Positions 11,169 through 24,356 of a stretch of DNA of 64,000 nucleotides are shown piece after piece. The stretch is from NCBI RefSeq assembly GCF_000972845.2, contig NW_020853550.1, forward strand, positions 496,001 to 560,000, read 5' to 3'. The notes under the pieces were generated by a model that was not told the DNA's origin, did no database searches, and saw only the letters and a list, made by a program, of their open reading frames with translations. This stretch comes from Larimichthys crocea. Taxonomy: Eukaryota; Chordata; Actinopteri; Sciaenidae. Position 1 is the stretch's first letter, and every line of letters starts with the position of its first letter. Position numbers and translations under genes: made by a program.

Positions 11169-14100
11169 CATCTGCATCTCAAAAGTCTTGTTTGAACACT
11201 GTGGTCACTTCACATGAACATTCTTGGACTCTTCACTCTATTTGTGTCTAGCTTGCTATTTCCAACATAAAGCAGCTGAAAATCTGTTTGTATGTTAATC
11301 TGTGTGTGTTTGCCAGGTCAGTGTTTCCTTTGCTTCAAGCCAAATGTATTGTGGACCTGCAGTACCTCTGTACTGAACACACACAGATGAAATGAATGAA
11401 GATTCTGACTGTGGAATTGACAAATGCATATTTTTAAAAAACTGTTGATCATAATAAAATGTTTATATCCTGTTTTCACAGATATGTGTCTGTGTGGTTG
11501 GTTGCAGATTGTATTTACACAGGATCTCAGTGATGGAGCGCATTGACACATCAATATCTACTCCATGTTCAGAATGCACACACAAACATCTGATAGATGA
11601 AACACAGTTTATATCCGAAATGCTGACAGGAGTCATAACCTGAAGGAGGATGGGATTAAACAACTTGATTTATTGGAAAAGTTTTTAAGTTTAGAGCACG
11701 GACGCATACACCTGAAAACACACACACACACACATTTGGAAATTATAAAAGTATATTGATCCTCTTTTAATGGCAGACGGGTTTCCAAGGCAACTGAGAG
11801 CATGAAGTGTACTTTGTGCTCTGTACTGCTGAACAATCCAGCTGGGTGAGCTGTTTCCTCCATGCTGCTCTATTCTCCTGTGCTTAAGATGACATCAGAG
11901 CCACGGCGAGGATCTATTTTCAGATGCCGGGTGGGGAGAGGAAGAGAGCCCTGTGGCATTTAGTGCGTGGAGGACAGGATTACGAGGGAAACCCACCTCG
12001 AGCACCAAGTCACGAAGCACACTCTTCTGTTTAGGCAGCTTAAGTGCTTGCGGGCTGAAATATGGGTCTGTAATAGCAATCACCCACCTGCTGACCTAAA
12101 CTGAACCACCTCCTGCGCTTTAGTAATGTACTCCACAATCAAGTTCTGCATAACAGAGTGGAGCTGCTGTGACACTTGACATAGACCAAATGGCTTGTTT
12201 GAGGTGCAATAAGTGAGATATTTAGGATTACTAAACAGGAACAGACACGGATGTTCATGAATCAATTTCTGATAAATGACTTGAATTCTGAGAGATTTCT
12301 GGTTCCTTCTCTGTTTTGTAACAACAAATATAATTTAATATACATGCACATGAATGTCAATCCCTATGCATTCTTTGGACAACAGGGACAGAGGTACAGT
12401 AGAAAAGCTAATGAGAAGACATTTTTGATGCACACCACTAACCGCAGAGGAGCAGTAATTAAAATATGGAGGAGTGTTTGTTGAAGCATGTGATGTGAAG
12501 TGAGATACTAGTTCAGTGAGGCTCATTGTTTTCAGTTTTCTAGACATTTATATAGATTTATAGATTTTTTTTTTTTAAAGCAGCAGACCAGTTTAGACTG
12601 ATCATCATCTGTTGATTCGTGCACTTAATACAAGTCACTTCCCTGTGACCCTAACAGCTCAGAAAATGCTTGGTTTCAAATCACAATCTCTGATAAGTTG
12701 TTTGGAATCATCCAATCATTCTTTTCTTATTCCACACTTTCTTTTTTCTTCTGAAAATCTGGTCCCTACCCACAACTCTTCATCAATTGGTCTGTTAGAT
12801 GTTTTTTTTTTTTTTTTTTTTTGGAGGAACATTCAAAGTGAAGTGAATTGAAGTGAAAATGTTTCATCAGGACTGTGTGATTGTGTGTATTGATCAGATT
12901 TAAGAGATATGATTTTGAATAACATCTCAGATTTAAATATATATATGGAATCAATGGGATCAATACTACAAGTTTAATTTCCCTGTTGCTATTTTTACCA
13001 CACCGCCTGCTGACATCAAGAGACGTCTCAGGGAGCCCGGTCCTGCGATGATTGAATGGTATCCATGGCAACCATACCACCAGCAAAATAGGTGTGTGTG
13101 AACATGAAAGTACGGCACTTATGATCTATGTTAGAAATGCTCAGGAAGGGTTGCTGGTCCATCGCAGTTGTATTTCTTTCAGTGTTTAGCACATAGAGGC
13201 TGTCACACAGTGACTGTGACACAGTCTACTCACCGATCATCACTGTATCTTTAAATATTAGAATAGCACATATACATATTCATGGCTTGGTATTTTTATC
13301 TTCATTATTTCTCCAACTGCCTCAGCCTTGCGCTCATACAAAAAGAAGTAATTTTCTTGCTCCTTGAATCGTTTCTTTCCTCCCTCTTTCTTTTTAATGA
13401 CATCACACACAACTGGGGCATCTTCACTCTCCAACTATTTCCCCTCCGACGCCTAACGCATTACAAATTCAAATTGGCTTGAATGTGGTGAAGAGAGAGT
13501 CCAGCTTGTCCCTGTGGTTCCTATTTACAGCGCAGTGAGTCTGAAGATCGCTCTGCTGTCGGATGTGAAGGATAGTGCATAGTGGAGGGGGGAGACGATG
13601 GGGGGTCTTCAGTCCGTCAGAGTTGTAATTGATTTGCTCTTTGTCCGCCTGAGCTGTGGGGTCTGGCTCTGCAGATATCTGTTGACACGCGGCTCCCCTC
13701 TTCAAATACAGTTGCTGACAAAGTTGTGGCAGCAAATCCAAACACCTCACATGGTATATTCATCTGAGGTTTGACAAAAGAATTGTTAATGAGCAGTGCA
13801 CATATCAACTGGCACACTTTATGTAACTTTCACACCTAATGAGGGCTTCGCCTCTCAGATGTAAATCTGTCTATTGACAGTTCATCTGATTAAATATTAA
13901 AAAGCCATATGTAGATTGATGCTTGATGTTTTTGCCCATCCAGTGTCCCACTGATACAGCAAACTGGCCTGAGCCCAGCTCTTTGATCAAACTCTATCTC
14001 CCCTATCTATTGATGGCACCACTGTTTTAAGCCCACCCAGAGTTTACATCTGCTCTGTTCATCTGACAGGAACCTGACGATTCACATCTCTGAACGGAAC

Positions 14101-14636
14101 ATCAAAGTGTGTAGTTTTGTCCTTGATATGTTAGATGAGTTTCGACAGAACAGGAAGTTTGTGTTTTGATCTGTTGTCTGTGCGTCCTTGTGCTTGTCTA
14201 AGTCATATTTATTTTGAGGTGTTTGGAGAGGAGGTTGCCATGGAAAGAAGATGTGACTTCCTGTGTGGGAGACTCTGGGTGGTGAGGCTGGGACTGCTGT
14301 TTAAGTCCTCAGACAGAGCTGTAGTTTGTGATGGAGCAACAAACACAGGTTGGTGGAAGTGAGATGAGCTTTGAATTAATCCTGTGGGGACTCATGAGAG
14401 CAGACTGTGTGGGAAATAGTTGGCAGTGAACCTTGACAGACCTCCTTAGAGCCTGTTTCCAGGTATCTCACCTCTCCAGCACAGTCTGCTCTAATTCCCT
14501 GCTGCTTTGTTTGACAAAAGACTGGGTTTAGGGATTAGACCCCTCTGGGCAGAAATGAGCTGTGGGCATCTAATAAACTCCAAGACACATACATTCCCCT
14601 CAACCCACTGAGTCCAGAAGCCAACCAGCACATACT

Positions 14637-14770
14637 AAATCAAATCAAATTTGATTTGTATAGCCCAAAGTCACAAAATACATTTGCCTCTGAGGGCTTT
14701 ACAATCTGTACAGGGAGTGACACCCTCTGTCCTTAGACCCTCGGTTTGAGTGAGCAAAAAACTACTACAC
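14637..14770 (+). repeat. Teleost interspersed repeat fragment (TTTGTATAGCCCAAA type)
   Basis: Starts with AAATCAAATCAAATTTG and continues through TTTGTATAGCCCAAAG, GAGGGCTTTACAATCTGTAC and CCTTAGACCCTCG. This ordered set of phrases is a widespread fish repeat. A second fragment that I recall as a downstream part of the same family lies at 51640-51760. It is non-coding. Confidence 0.7.
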
Positions 14771-14906
14771 TGAAACCCCATGTGCCCCAGCTGTATGAAT
14801 TATGGCTCGATGAATTGGTAGCAAAGGAGGGAATCCAGTGAAGGTTGTTGAGTGACAAAGACCTCAGAGGGGGGAGGCTTCTAAAGTGTCTTACAGTGTC
14901 AGACTT

Positions 14907-15420
14907 TAAAGGTCCAGAGTGTAAGGTGGATCTATATGCAGAAATGGTATATAATAATCATGTTTTCATTAGTCTATCATCACCTGAACATAAACCAGAA
15001 ACCTAATTATTATATATATTATATATTATATTATATATATTATATTTGTTTCACTTTTGTCTGTTTTTACGACTGGCAGTTTCCACGGAGTGTTTAATTT
15101 TGAAAATCCACCGGATTCTCTTTGCTGTTTCTGTGTCTGGCTTCCGGCCAGCTCAAGCTGCACTGTGCAGATTAACATGGGCTGCTTGCGGTTTCTGTCA
15201 ACAATAGAACTGCTGTGTAGTTCCTGCTTCTGGGATGCTTCTGAACCAGACTGCAGCGGAACCGGTGGGTTTTGCACCGCGACACACACGGGGCGCGGCG
15301 CTTCTTGTAGAATTTGGGGGTAAGAGTTGTGTTTGTGTTATCTTAGAAAGAACCCTTTATCTACACAGAGAGCATGGAGTCTGCCATGTTTCTACAAAAC
15401 AGACAAGCCAAACATGTTTG
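14907..15420 (+). mobile_element. AAAGGTCCAG-type MITE, copy 1 (interrupted)
   Basis: Begins AAAGGTCCAGAGTGTAAGG and goes on through GTATATAATAATCATG and ATCACCTGAACATAAACC. Further right it has AACCCTTTATCTACACAGAG, GAGTCTGCCATGTTTCTAC and AGACAAGCCAAACATG. These are in the order I recall for a common teleost MITE. A block of about 260 bp (about 15047-15310), including CCGGCCAGCTCAAGCTGCAC, separates the two halves and may be an insert or a subfamily feature. A second, inverted copy lies at about 48016-48320. Confidence 0.65.
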
Positions 15421-18224
15421 TTAAGAAAAAAAAAGTATTCATTTATTATTATTGACACATGGCCTAAAGATTAGATAAAGACAAAAACTTTCTGGCCATC
15501 CATAAATTCATTTTTATTTTTTGGCTTCCAGGCAATTTTCACCCACAAGTTTAACTTCTGACCCCTCTCCACACTGCCCTGAGAGGTGATTCACTAACAT
15601 CCCATAGAAAATAAATGCTTACATTTCACTACCTTCATTGCTCTTCAGCATTTTTAAACGTCTTCTTTAACAGCTCCTGAGAGATCCTGGAGACTCTGTA
15701 GCACTCACACTGAGAATGTGTTTGCTTCGTTAGTTTCCATTATGGAATAAGATGATGTGAAAAACATTCCTATGGGCATTTTCTTTCTCCTCTCCTTCTG
15801 TTTTAATAACTCTGAGCCTACCCATAGGTCACTGTGCCAAGATGAATTCCTATCCCGGCCTGCCTATTTATTCCATACATGCATAATTAAATCTCCTCCA
15901 GTACAGAAGATATAGAGTCACGTTCCCAAAATAAATTAAATCCCGCAAACATCAATTTAGAGCAAGAACAAGCTGTCGAGGTGCTTTATTGAGATGTATG
16001 AGCTTTGGGGGGTCTGAGCTAAATCAGTGACGGAAGGTGACAAGATAGCCCACCACCACCCAGTCCCCCAACCTCCAACTAAAACACACGCCTGGTGTTC
16101 TCAGCAGTGCTCGAATGACTTTCTTTGTATGATTACAATGTGAGAAATAAATAATACAATGATGGAGTTATTTTAAAACAGTTTTTTTTTTCATTTCTGT
16201 ACTCTTTGTTCAGTTTGACTAAATAAATGTACATTTCCTTTTAAGCTTTTTCATGTAGATTGTGGATTTTATCCCTGGACTGAAACCATTCCGAAAGTTA
16301 TTACACTGACTCACTGTGACAGACAATTAAATCACTTCAGAGTAGTAGTCTGACTGAAAATGTCTGGGATGTTCGCTGCAGACAGGTATTTTAGTAGCTG
16401 CTTTGTCCTTCGTCTCTCAGCCTCATAGATGTGCAGAGCAGCATCGTGGTGACTCGTTGCCTTTTAAATTCCTGTAATTACATTCCACATCGTGAGCGCC
16501 TCTTAGCCCTGATAAGATTAAGATTCAGATGAAATATGTGGTGGCAGGTTCTCCTTCTCCCCTCATTCACTTCTCCCTCCCCCTGAGGGCTTTCTTCATC
16601 TCATCACTGACCACTGGTTTTAACCCTCTTAATTAAACTGTTCCCTCTCTGTAATTAGTAGAAGACTTTGGATATATCAAGTTGGATGAAACTTTAATTT
16701 CTTGCTCTCTGGTCTCTGCAGCTCTGTGACAAATAGCTGCAGATCACTTCGACTTCTGATGACAGACTTTTTTAGTGCTTTGTGGCTGCGGTGCGTGGCT
16801 GAATGCAGTCACAGCACAATAAATTGCAGCCTTTAGATACCAAGACCCCTGACTGTGGTGTGCGCCATTAAGGACTCATTTTCCTTTTGAATGATGTCCT
16901 ATAAATAAATAAAAGTAAAAAGTGAGTGCGAACGGTGGAGGTGAGCGGAGGGAGAAGTTTTTAAGCCTGACAAGAAAAGAATACATCAGAGATCCCAAGC
17001 ACAACAACTTTCCTAGAGGAGTACATGTTCTCATTTCATAATGAGAACTGGACAGGCTGACAGATACAATTCCATTTCGTTCGTTTTCTCTCTTTCTCTT
17101 GCTACCATTCATCTCTCTATCCCTAACCCCACAGTCCATAGACTTTACATTGAGCATTCACTGCTATAAACATGCATGCACACACCTAAAATGTGTTTGA
17201 TAAGGTATTAAATAATTGGTTTGATAATAGTGTGAGCATCCGAATCTGGAGAGAACTTTGGTAATATACTATTCACCACTTTTCTGTGTCACTGAAATTA
17301 TATTTACATCTTATCAATGCTTTGTGTCTTTCTCCTCTCTGTAAATACTCTTTCTGGCGCATCGAATGCTCTGACTTGCATAAGCATTTAACATAATTTC
17401 CACAGTGGGGTGTTTGATCTTTGTCCAAATAGATAATTAGCTGAAGATGCCATCGCATGCCACCCACCGTCTCCCTGTCACACCCGTGCTGTGAGGAGAC
17501 GCTGGCAAAGAGAACCATCCTTTTCTATTGGCAAGTCCTGCTCCGGCCGGCATCAGTGAGGAGAGGAATCTTCAGGGATTCTTGAGGGTTTTTAGTTGGG
17601 AAGCTTTTTGCTGGCTTTTTATAGCAGCATTTACCCTGCAGGTGATCAGCATATTTTATTTAGGCTCATTAACTAACTGAGTGGCACCGAGGCTCTCTCT
17701 TTTCTTTGCTGCATCCTTGAATCTTCAGTCTAGATATTCATGTTTTAATTTGGCTTTTAAAACTTGGCCATAAATGTAAAAAAATAATGTGTTTATTGTA
17801 CAAGGACTTATAGGATAGAGCATGCAGCTGACAATCAAGGAGACACGAGACAAAAGTTCACCAAGAACAAACGATTCCTACATGTCCTTTTCATCAGTCA
17901 TGTCCTTCAGCTCCTCCTCAGGGATCTTGAGGCGTTCCCAGGACAGGTGAGATATATATTCATTCACTGTGTTCTGGGTCTTCCCTAGGGTCTTCCCACT
18001 AGTTGCTGTTCCAGAATACCAGACATATGATTACATGCCTGAACCACGGTAAAACCAAGTAAATGTTTTTTTTTTAAAATGGCACTCGTCTTTAACCATG
18101 CCACTGTTGGTCACTCCACCACTTTGGTTCACACTGAAATGTTTCTAAGTTATAAAAACTTTGATCCGTTGATTTTCATCCAGCACCACCATCAGGTCAA
18201 CAGTTCACCTGTTCCAATTCTTGG

Positions 18225-18370
18225 CCTGTTTGCAAAATATTAGCATGCTAACATGCTAGAATCAGATGTTAAACCTTAGACTTGCTATACCATGCTAGTA
18301 TCACCATTGTTGGTAAATTATCATGCTAATCTGCACATTTAGATGTTAGTACAGACTCACAGAGCCCAGT
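18225..18370. repeat. ATGCTAAC-type dispersed repeat remnant
   Basis: Contains ATTAGCATGCTAACATGC, ATCATGCTAATCTGCAC and TAGTACAGACTCACAGAGC. This resembles a widespread fish repeat with alternating ATGCTAA motifs. It is degraded and has no clear ends. Directly after it (about 18375-18480) is a further repeat-like segment with two copies of TGGCCCAATTAT. Confidence 0.5.
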
Positions 18371-19152
18371 GCCATTTCCACCATAATGCATGTTACGCAC
18401 TGTGCATAGGGCACCAAAATGGCCCAATTATGGGGCGTTGTGCCCAAAAAATATCTTTAAAAAAATAATGGCCCAATTATCATCATGTTATACAAGTAGC
18501 ATAATTCCCTTGGGGGATGCAGCTGTGCATAATGAGTGTGCGTAAGCGTGGATTCACATTGTGGATCAGGCATTGCGGAAAGTTGTAGCTAGCAGGGTTG
18601 TCTGGTGGTGGTGGGGGGGTGAGCTGAGGTGGGACGCTGTGGGTATGTCTATATGTAAATGCTTAATGTAACCACTGTGAAACAATCAGGAAATAACTTT
18701 TTATTTCTCTGATTAACAGCTTCATCGAGGCCGGCACACTCTCTCTGTTATTGTTACTCTATGTCTCATCATTGGACACAAATCAAATTAAACTTCTTTG
18801 TATGGATCATTTTCTTCTCAAAAACACATTTTGTTAAATATATACTAACTCTTCATTTCAAAATAGAACACATCTTTCTCTGCACACACTAACTTTACCA
18901 AAACACTGGAAATCTGACTCAAAATGAAATTATTTTGTCAAAGAATAACACTTGTTTTCACTTCACAAGGTACATGCAAAGTACACCAGGTTTCAACATA
19001 CTGGCCATTGTTGACATTACAAAAACTGCATAGAATTTTATGTTTCACTTTTACAGGTATTTGCATGCAAAACATGCAATCCTAAATTTCCTGGTTGGGA
19101 ACTGTATGTCCACATGTAATGTTCACATTCAAAAGCAAATCATTTTTTCCCT

Positions 19153-19602
19153 TTACTGTTTACTACAGGAGGCACAGTAGAAATACTGTACGGTATGATA
19201 GAACAGAAAAGGTTTTACAGTATTGCTTACAGTGAACAAAATATCCATGAAACACACAAGAGCATTGTGAACAAAAAAACAAGAGCAAAAAGCCCAAATA
19301 AAAAGAGGGGAACAGAAAAAAGCACACACTATCCAGTCTCTGCGATCTTCAGGGTTAGGCCACATGTTTTCATCAACATCGCATCTGATACTATCCAAGG
19401 TGATGCACCTGGGAGAAAACCACTTGGTATGTCTGATCCACCCTTGGCAGTCATCAACTGTGATGTCCCTGCAGCCAGCATCCATGGCTTCAAGGAGGGA
19501 CATCTGGTCATGTGGCTGATGGTCATAAACCTTCCACCTCCATGCAGAAAAGAACTCCTCTATGGGGTTGAGGAAAAAGTATCTTAAGTATCGGTAAGCG
19601 CT
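19153..19602 (-). pseudogene. Tc1/mariner (IS630-like) DDE transposase, C-terminal remnant
   Basis: On the minus strand the frame reads through LNPIEEFFSAWRWKVYDHQP and then MSLLEAMDAGCRDITVDDCQ. NPIE(E) near the C-terminal third corresponds to the final catalytic acidic residue region of Tc1/mariner and IS630-type DDE transposases. The following CRDITVDDCQGWIRHT and CDVDENMWPN motifs are typical of an IS630-like transposase found in many fish genomes. The frame is open for about 116 codons from an internal Met, but the N-terminal DNA-binding part and the first two catalytic Asp regions are absent. After ENMWPNPEDRRDW the reading runs into unrelated low-complexity sequence. Upstream of LNPIEEFF, the phase with RYLRYF suggests a frameshift in a short A/T run. 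No terminal inverted repeats were located. It is a dead fragment with no role in the copine gene. Confidence 0.75.
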
Positions 19603-21774
19603 TGTTAGCGATTGAAAAGGAGGGAGGTATAGCTTGTCTGTTCAGAAAATGTAACATTGTGGAAATGTGTTCACTGACTGCATATTGCGTGAAAAAGACA
19701 TGAAATGAAAAGTGAAAAGTCCGATGCTGTGCTAGCTGTGTTTAGAGTTTTGAAAATGTGACAACTGGTTGGACAAATGCTTGTTAGCGACTGAAAAAAA
19801 AACTGTAGTTTTCAGCTCAGTGCTACTATAATGTACCATAGATATAATCTATAATTTACACTGATCTGATAGATGGAAACATGCTAGTACAATAGGCCTT
19901 TTTGGAAGTCAATATGATAAAAAAACAAAAAACAAAAAAAACAACCCACGACAGCTACAGGTAAGTATTCTCCTTTGAACCTTGTTTATTGGTCAAAATG
20001 ACTATATCTGGCAAGTACACAGTAAGCCACACTGAATAATTTATGAATAATTTAATTCAACAATCAATTTAATGTCATGAAAAATGTTTTATATAATTTT
20101 CTTAAAAAACTGACGGCTGTATGTTTTGGCAGGAGGAAGAAGTAGTGCATTTGTTGGGGACTATTTTCGGTGGCAGTTAATCTACACCTGGTGGTAGTAT
20201 TTGTGGCAGCAGGACAGTGTGTGTGAGATGGAGTCAAAATAAAGTACAGTGTGTGTGTGTTCATGGTAAAGAAGGAACATGTCAACCAGGTGTTTTTAAC
20301 AGTTTTGGACAACAGTGGAGCTCTGTGGCATAGACACACACAATACTTGTCTAGTCTAGCATATCACTGTTGGTTTGGGTCTATTCATGGGTTTTTCTGA
20401 CAAGAACAAAAATATAGAATTTCTCCAGACTTATCTGTAAAGGTGGTAGTGTTCAGACATACAGTATCTTACTGTCATTTAAAATGTGTGACATTCTCAC
20501 CATGTCTCTCAGTTTCCTTCCATTCATCAAATCTTCCATTCAGAGTTGTTTCCTCCTGTCAGTCACTCTGTATTCTGGCCTCAGGCCTGTTTTCCATGTG
20601 GCCTGTATGCCAGGCCCCAGTGCTGTTACAACTACACCTCCCTGCTCCCTGCCATGGGCAAACGTGCCAACGCAGTCCAATGCTAGGCATGGAATCATCA
20701 TCATGTTAATTCATTTAATTAATGTTAACCTATTAATTAATTGCTTTCTTTATTAAGTCCATCACACACACACAGACACACACATGTTCATGTTTTCTCT
20801 GGTATTCTGAAGGACCTGAACCTTTATGTCAACCGACACTGTTTTATATGTTTTACACCCAATCGTAGTGATGATGCATAATATTAATAAATAAATCAGA
20901 CATTGCACAGGCAATCTAGTGATATCTATGCAGTCTTGAAATAAAAATTTTCAGTCCTCTTTGTCTCAGACTGAGACAAAGCTGAGAAAGCTGACAAAAA
21001 GATGTCTTAAGACTGGCCCTGAAACCAGACATCTTATCATGTGCGCAGGGGCCTTAGTTTTAAGCAATGTGTGTGTGTGAGCCTCTGAGAACATATGGAA
21101 CCAGTGTGTATCTGTCCCTGAAATATTAAGAGGGACGGATCATCGAACAAAATAGCAACAGCAAAGTTTTAAGCAATGAATTTGGAGAGCGATCAGAGTT
21201 TGAGAAAAGTGAATTAAAAAAAAATAAAAATTCTGAGAAAAAAAGCAGTGAAAGGCCTTCAAGCACCTACTTTGCCAAGTGAAGTCATATTTCTCTTTCC
21301 CCCAGGCTGGCTCTCTCTATACCTACATGAGAACAAAAGATACTCTGCCAGGTGGAAAGCCCTTGAGTTTGAGCTGTTTTCTCTGATCACACTCACTCGA
21401 TTTCTTTTCCGTCTGTTTTTTTTTTTTATCTCCGATGTGTTCCTTGCGGAGGGTTGCTGAAAGGGACAAAACATAATTTCTTGTCTGTGACTATTTGTGA
21501 CGTAAACCATATGCTGACTAGAAATAGCTTGTCATTGCAGACAGGTGGCCATTATGATTCAGTGAAAACTTCAAAAGGAGCTGTTTGCAGTGTGATGTGA
21601 GGACAGTAATCCCATCACTCCAGTCCTTTGCAATGTAATGTTTGATGCTTTTTGTATAACCTGTTTTGTGTAGAGAGGACACTTTCTGTTCTGAGAGCAG
21701 CAGCAGCAAATCTCACTCATCAACAACTGTGTGTCTCTTAAATTCAGGTCTTCAAGTGTCCTCCTGTAATCTAG

Positions 21775-21950
21775 CTGACTGGAAACTAAGGGGGGCTGGG
21801 GTATTTATTAAAGCTGTATTTTTTTTTAATCATATGTAAATGAGCCCAGCTGCAGTTCATCTCATTTAGCAGCCAGGCTCATTTACATCTGTAGTAAATA
21901 CTCGCTAAATTTTGCAGGTTTAATAAATATCCCACTTAGTTTCCAGCCAG
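21775..21950. mobile_element. Foldback element (likely MITE)
   Basis: A 176-bp imperfect palindrome. The left end CTGACTGGAAACTAAG is matched in inverted orientation by CTTAGTTTCCAGCCAG at the right. GTATTTATTAAA pairs with TTTAATAAATAT, and ATGTAAATGAGCCCAGCTGC pairs with the AGCAGCCAGGCTCATTTACAT region around the centre. The arms are about 80 bp with scattered mismatches and indels. There is no coding capacity and no obvious target duplication, so it could be a foldback MITE or a palindrome formed by template switching. Confidence 0.75.
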
Positions 21951-23171
21951 GAAAAAAAGGAGTGTCCAGTATTTGTATTGTGAGGACCAGATTATCAACC
22001 CAGCATTACACGAATGCTTCAGTTAGCTGAAGACGGACTTTGCATTGATCCTGCACAGCTTAAAAAATGCGTTGCTTCAGGTTCACTACATTATTGTCCA
22101 TTTTCAGTGCAGCTATGGCACTGCATGAAGGCTCTGTCATACAGCATGGAGGAGACACAATGTAACAACAGGCACATTCGCTGTAAAGACAGAAGGAGAA
22201 GACAACACTGACACTGGAGAGCTTTATTAAAGCAGCTCATATATGGGTAATCGAGCGGTGCTATGAATAAACTTTACACAATACTGTACTCATAAATTAT
22301 ATGAAAGCACTTTCTGTTTTAAGCAAACATTCATGTTGCTGGTAGCTAACAGTAATTTAAATCATTTTTAATAAATGTGTGAGCCTACTTTAGTGTCACC
22401 ATCCAGTCCAGGACAATCCTGAAACACTGCTGCTGTAATGATAACGGCGTTATAATGATGGAAGAGTAATCAATTAGATTACTCGTTACTGAAAAAAATA
22501 ACGCTAACACTGTTATTTATAGTGCCATTATTCCCATCACTGGTGGTGTAGTGATAAGCCATGAAATAATCGAAAAAGAGAAAATTCATTTCGAATGATC
22601 CAGATCAGATTGTTTTTAAACCATTTCACATAAAGTATATGAGGGCTGACAGGATGAGACAGTGTGAGGTTAGCAGTGGGGAACCCTGTTCTGTATCTCC
22701 CTCTGTCACTCTCTCCATCACCGCTCCCCCACCAGCGTACTTCACAGGAGCAGCAAAAGGAGGTCAGCGTGTCTCTAGAGATTTATTTCTGTTTCCTCAC
22801 ATCCAGCCAATAGCTCCAGGACAACACCTCTCATAACCCTTCAGTTAGCATTTACACTATACGGCCCATCGATTATTTATTAATCAGTCTAAATAGCAAG
22901 GAGAACAGCTGTGATATTATATTACAATCACGGAGCCATGTTCTTGCCTCTCTTAATTGACTCAATCTTAAAATAGCTGAGGTAAATATTCACCAAGCTG
23001 AGCCTGAAAGACTTCAAATTCTCTCAAATAACACCAGCTTTCCACATCAGGACATAAATTACACCTGCTCGCTCCTTTTCTCCGACCTCTGTCTTGATGC
23101 TGGCAGCAACTTGCCATCAGCTATTTCCTTGAATGTAATGAGGGTAATAAGCGTGTCACGGATTGCACCAA

Positions 23172-23174
<3 letters not shown>

Positions 23175-23215
<41 letters not shown>

Positions 23216-23223
23216 ACACACAT
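23175..23223. repeat. (CA)n microsatellite
   Basis: Perfect CA repeat from 23175 to about 23210, one TA interruption, then further CA units. Confidence 0.95.
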
Positions 23224-23754
23224 AGATGCTCAACCTCAGTCCTACTGGCCATTTATTATTAAAGCCAGCCTAATAGCTGCTCACTGGGCTTTGGGTCTAA
23301 CCTAGATAGGATGCTGTCTCGACCAGAGCTCAGTCCAGACTGCTCACTTTGGATCTGAAATGACACCATGCATATTGTATAAGGCAATACAATGTGGATG
23401 CTGCTCTGCCACATATTGTATTATGTGCCACTCTCTGATGAAATCCAGACTCAAAATCTGTCATAGTGTTCTAATTTCTCATTACTTAGTTTTAATTGCA
23501 GATTAAGAAGAAAAGCAGATAATTGTCATCTTAAGTCAGTGTGAAAGTTAGCAGTTGGTGTGGTGTGTTAGTATCTGGTTGTAAAATAAACTGTAGTGTA
23601 AAAAACTGAAACTCTCACAGTCATTCCTATAACTGTCTTGATCTTTTTGGCTTGGGTGCAAGTGTAAACCTACCATGACGTCACCCAATGTTTGTGGACA
23701 ATTGTTTTGAAGCCTCCAGTTTGGCGTTATGTATGCCTCCATCTTAGTTTTTCT

Positions 23755-23905
23755 GAGCCAGACATGACCATTTTTGGATGAGAGTATGGAGGAGGTGGGT
23801 GACGTACTGCAAGTTGGGCTGTGCTTGGTTTAGAGTCATTTTCTCGCAGGAAGAAATGGCATTCTGCCTGGTCACAGACTTTCTCATATTACAGTTAAAC
23901 GGTAT
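23755..23905 (+). repeat. Dispersed repeat R1, copy at 23.8 kb
   Basis: Shares an ordered set of near-identical segments with 44515-44650: a TGACCAT(A/T)TTTGG start, GATGACATACTG-like text, AAGTTGGGCTG(T/C)GCTTGGTT, then an ATTTTC/GTTTTC segment and an AATGGC motif followed by GCCTG. The two copies lie in the same orientation about 20.7 kb apart in the same intron. It is non-coding and its family is not known to me. Confidence 0.75.
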
Positions 23906-24159
23906 ACTAAAATATCTAACATCTGAGGCATTTTAGAACCATATACCATAGTCAATGCAGTAACAGAGTCTGAATTTATACTTGATCAGCACTGTCTAAT
24001 TTGACAGTTTGAGTTTTGTGAGCCTGGCATGTTGCGTGGACGGACCATATTTTCCGCAGCAGTATGTGCTTCTCTTTTCAGATTGTGCCTACCTTAGGTA
24101 TTGTCATCAGAATGGAAAACAATAATTTCAGAAGCTAGCACACCTATCTAAGCACAGCT

Positions 24160-24356
24160 ACACATGTGCCTCAGGTGGTAGAATCATGGAGGGTAGCAAG
24201 GTCGATCCCCGACTCCCTCAGATGTGAACCCAAGTGTGTCAACTTGCATGGCAGCCTTTGCCTTCAGAGTGTGAATGGGTTCATGCAACAAATGTTGCAA
24301 CTTTGAGTCCCTGGTAGATGAAAGGTGTGATATAAATACAAGTCCATTTACCTTTC
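24160..24356 (+). mobile_element. tRNA-derived SINE, degraded copy
   Basis: Contains CTCAGGTGGTAGAATCATGG (tRNA-like box A region), a degraded box B GGTCGATCCCC, CATGGCAGCC, and the diagnostic end ATATAAATACAAGTCCATTTACC. The body is shorter and more diverged than the copy at 57795-58095, with which it shares the same order of parts. Confidence 0.7.
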
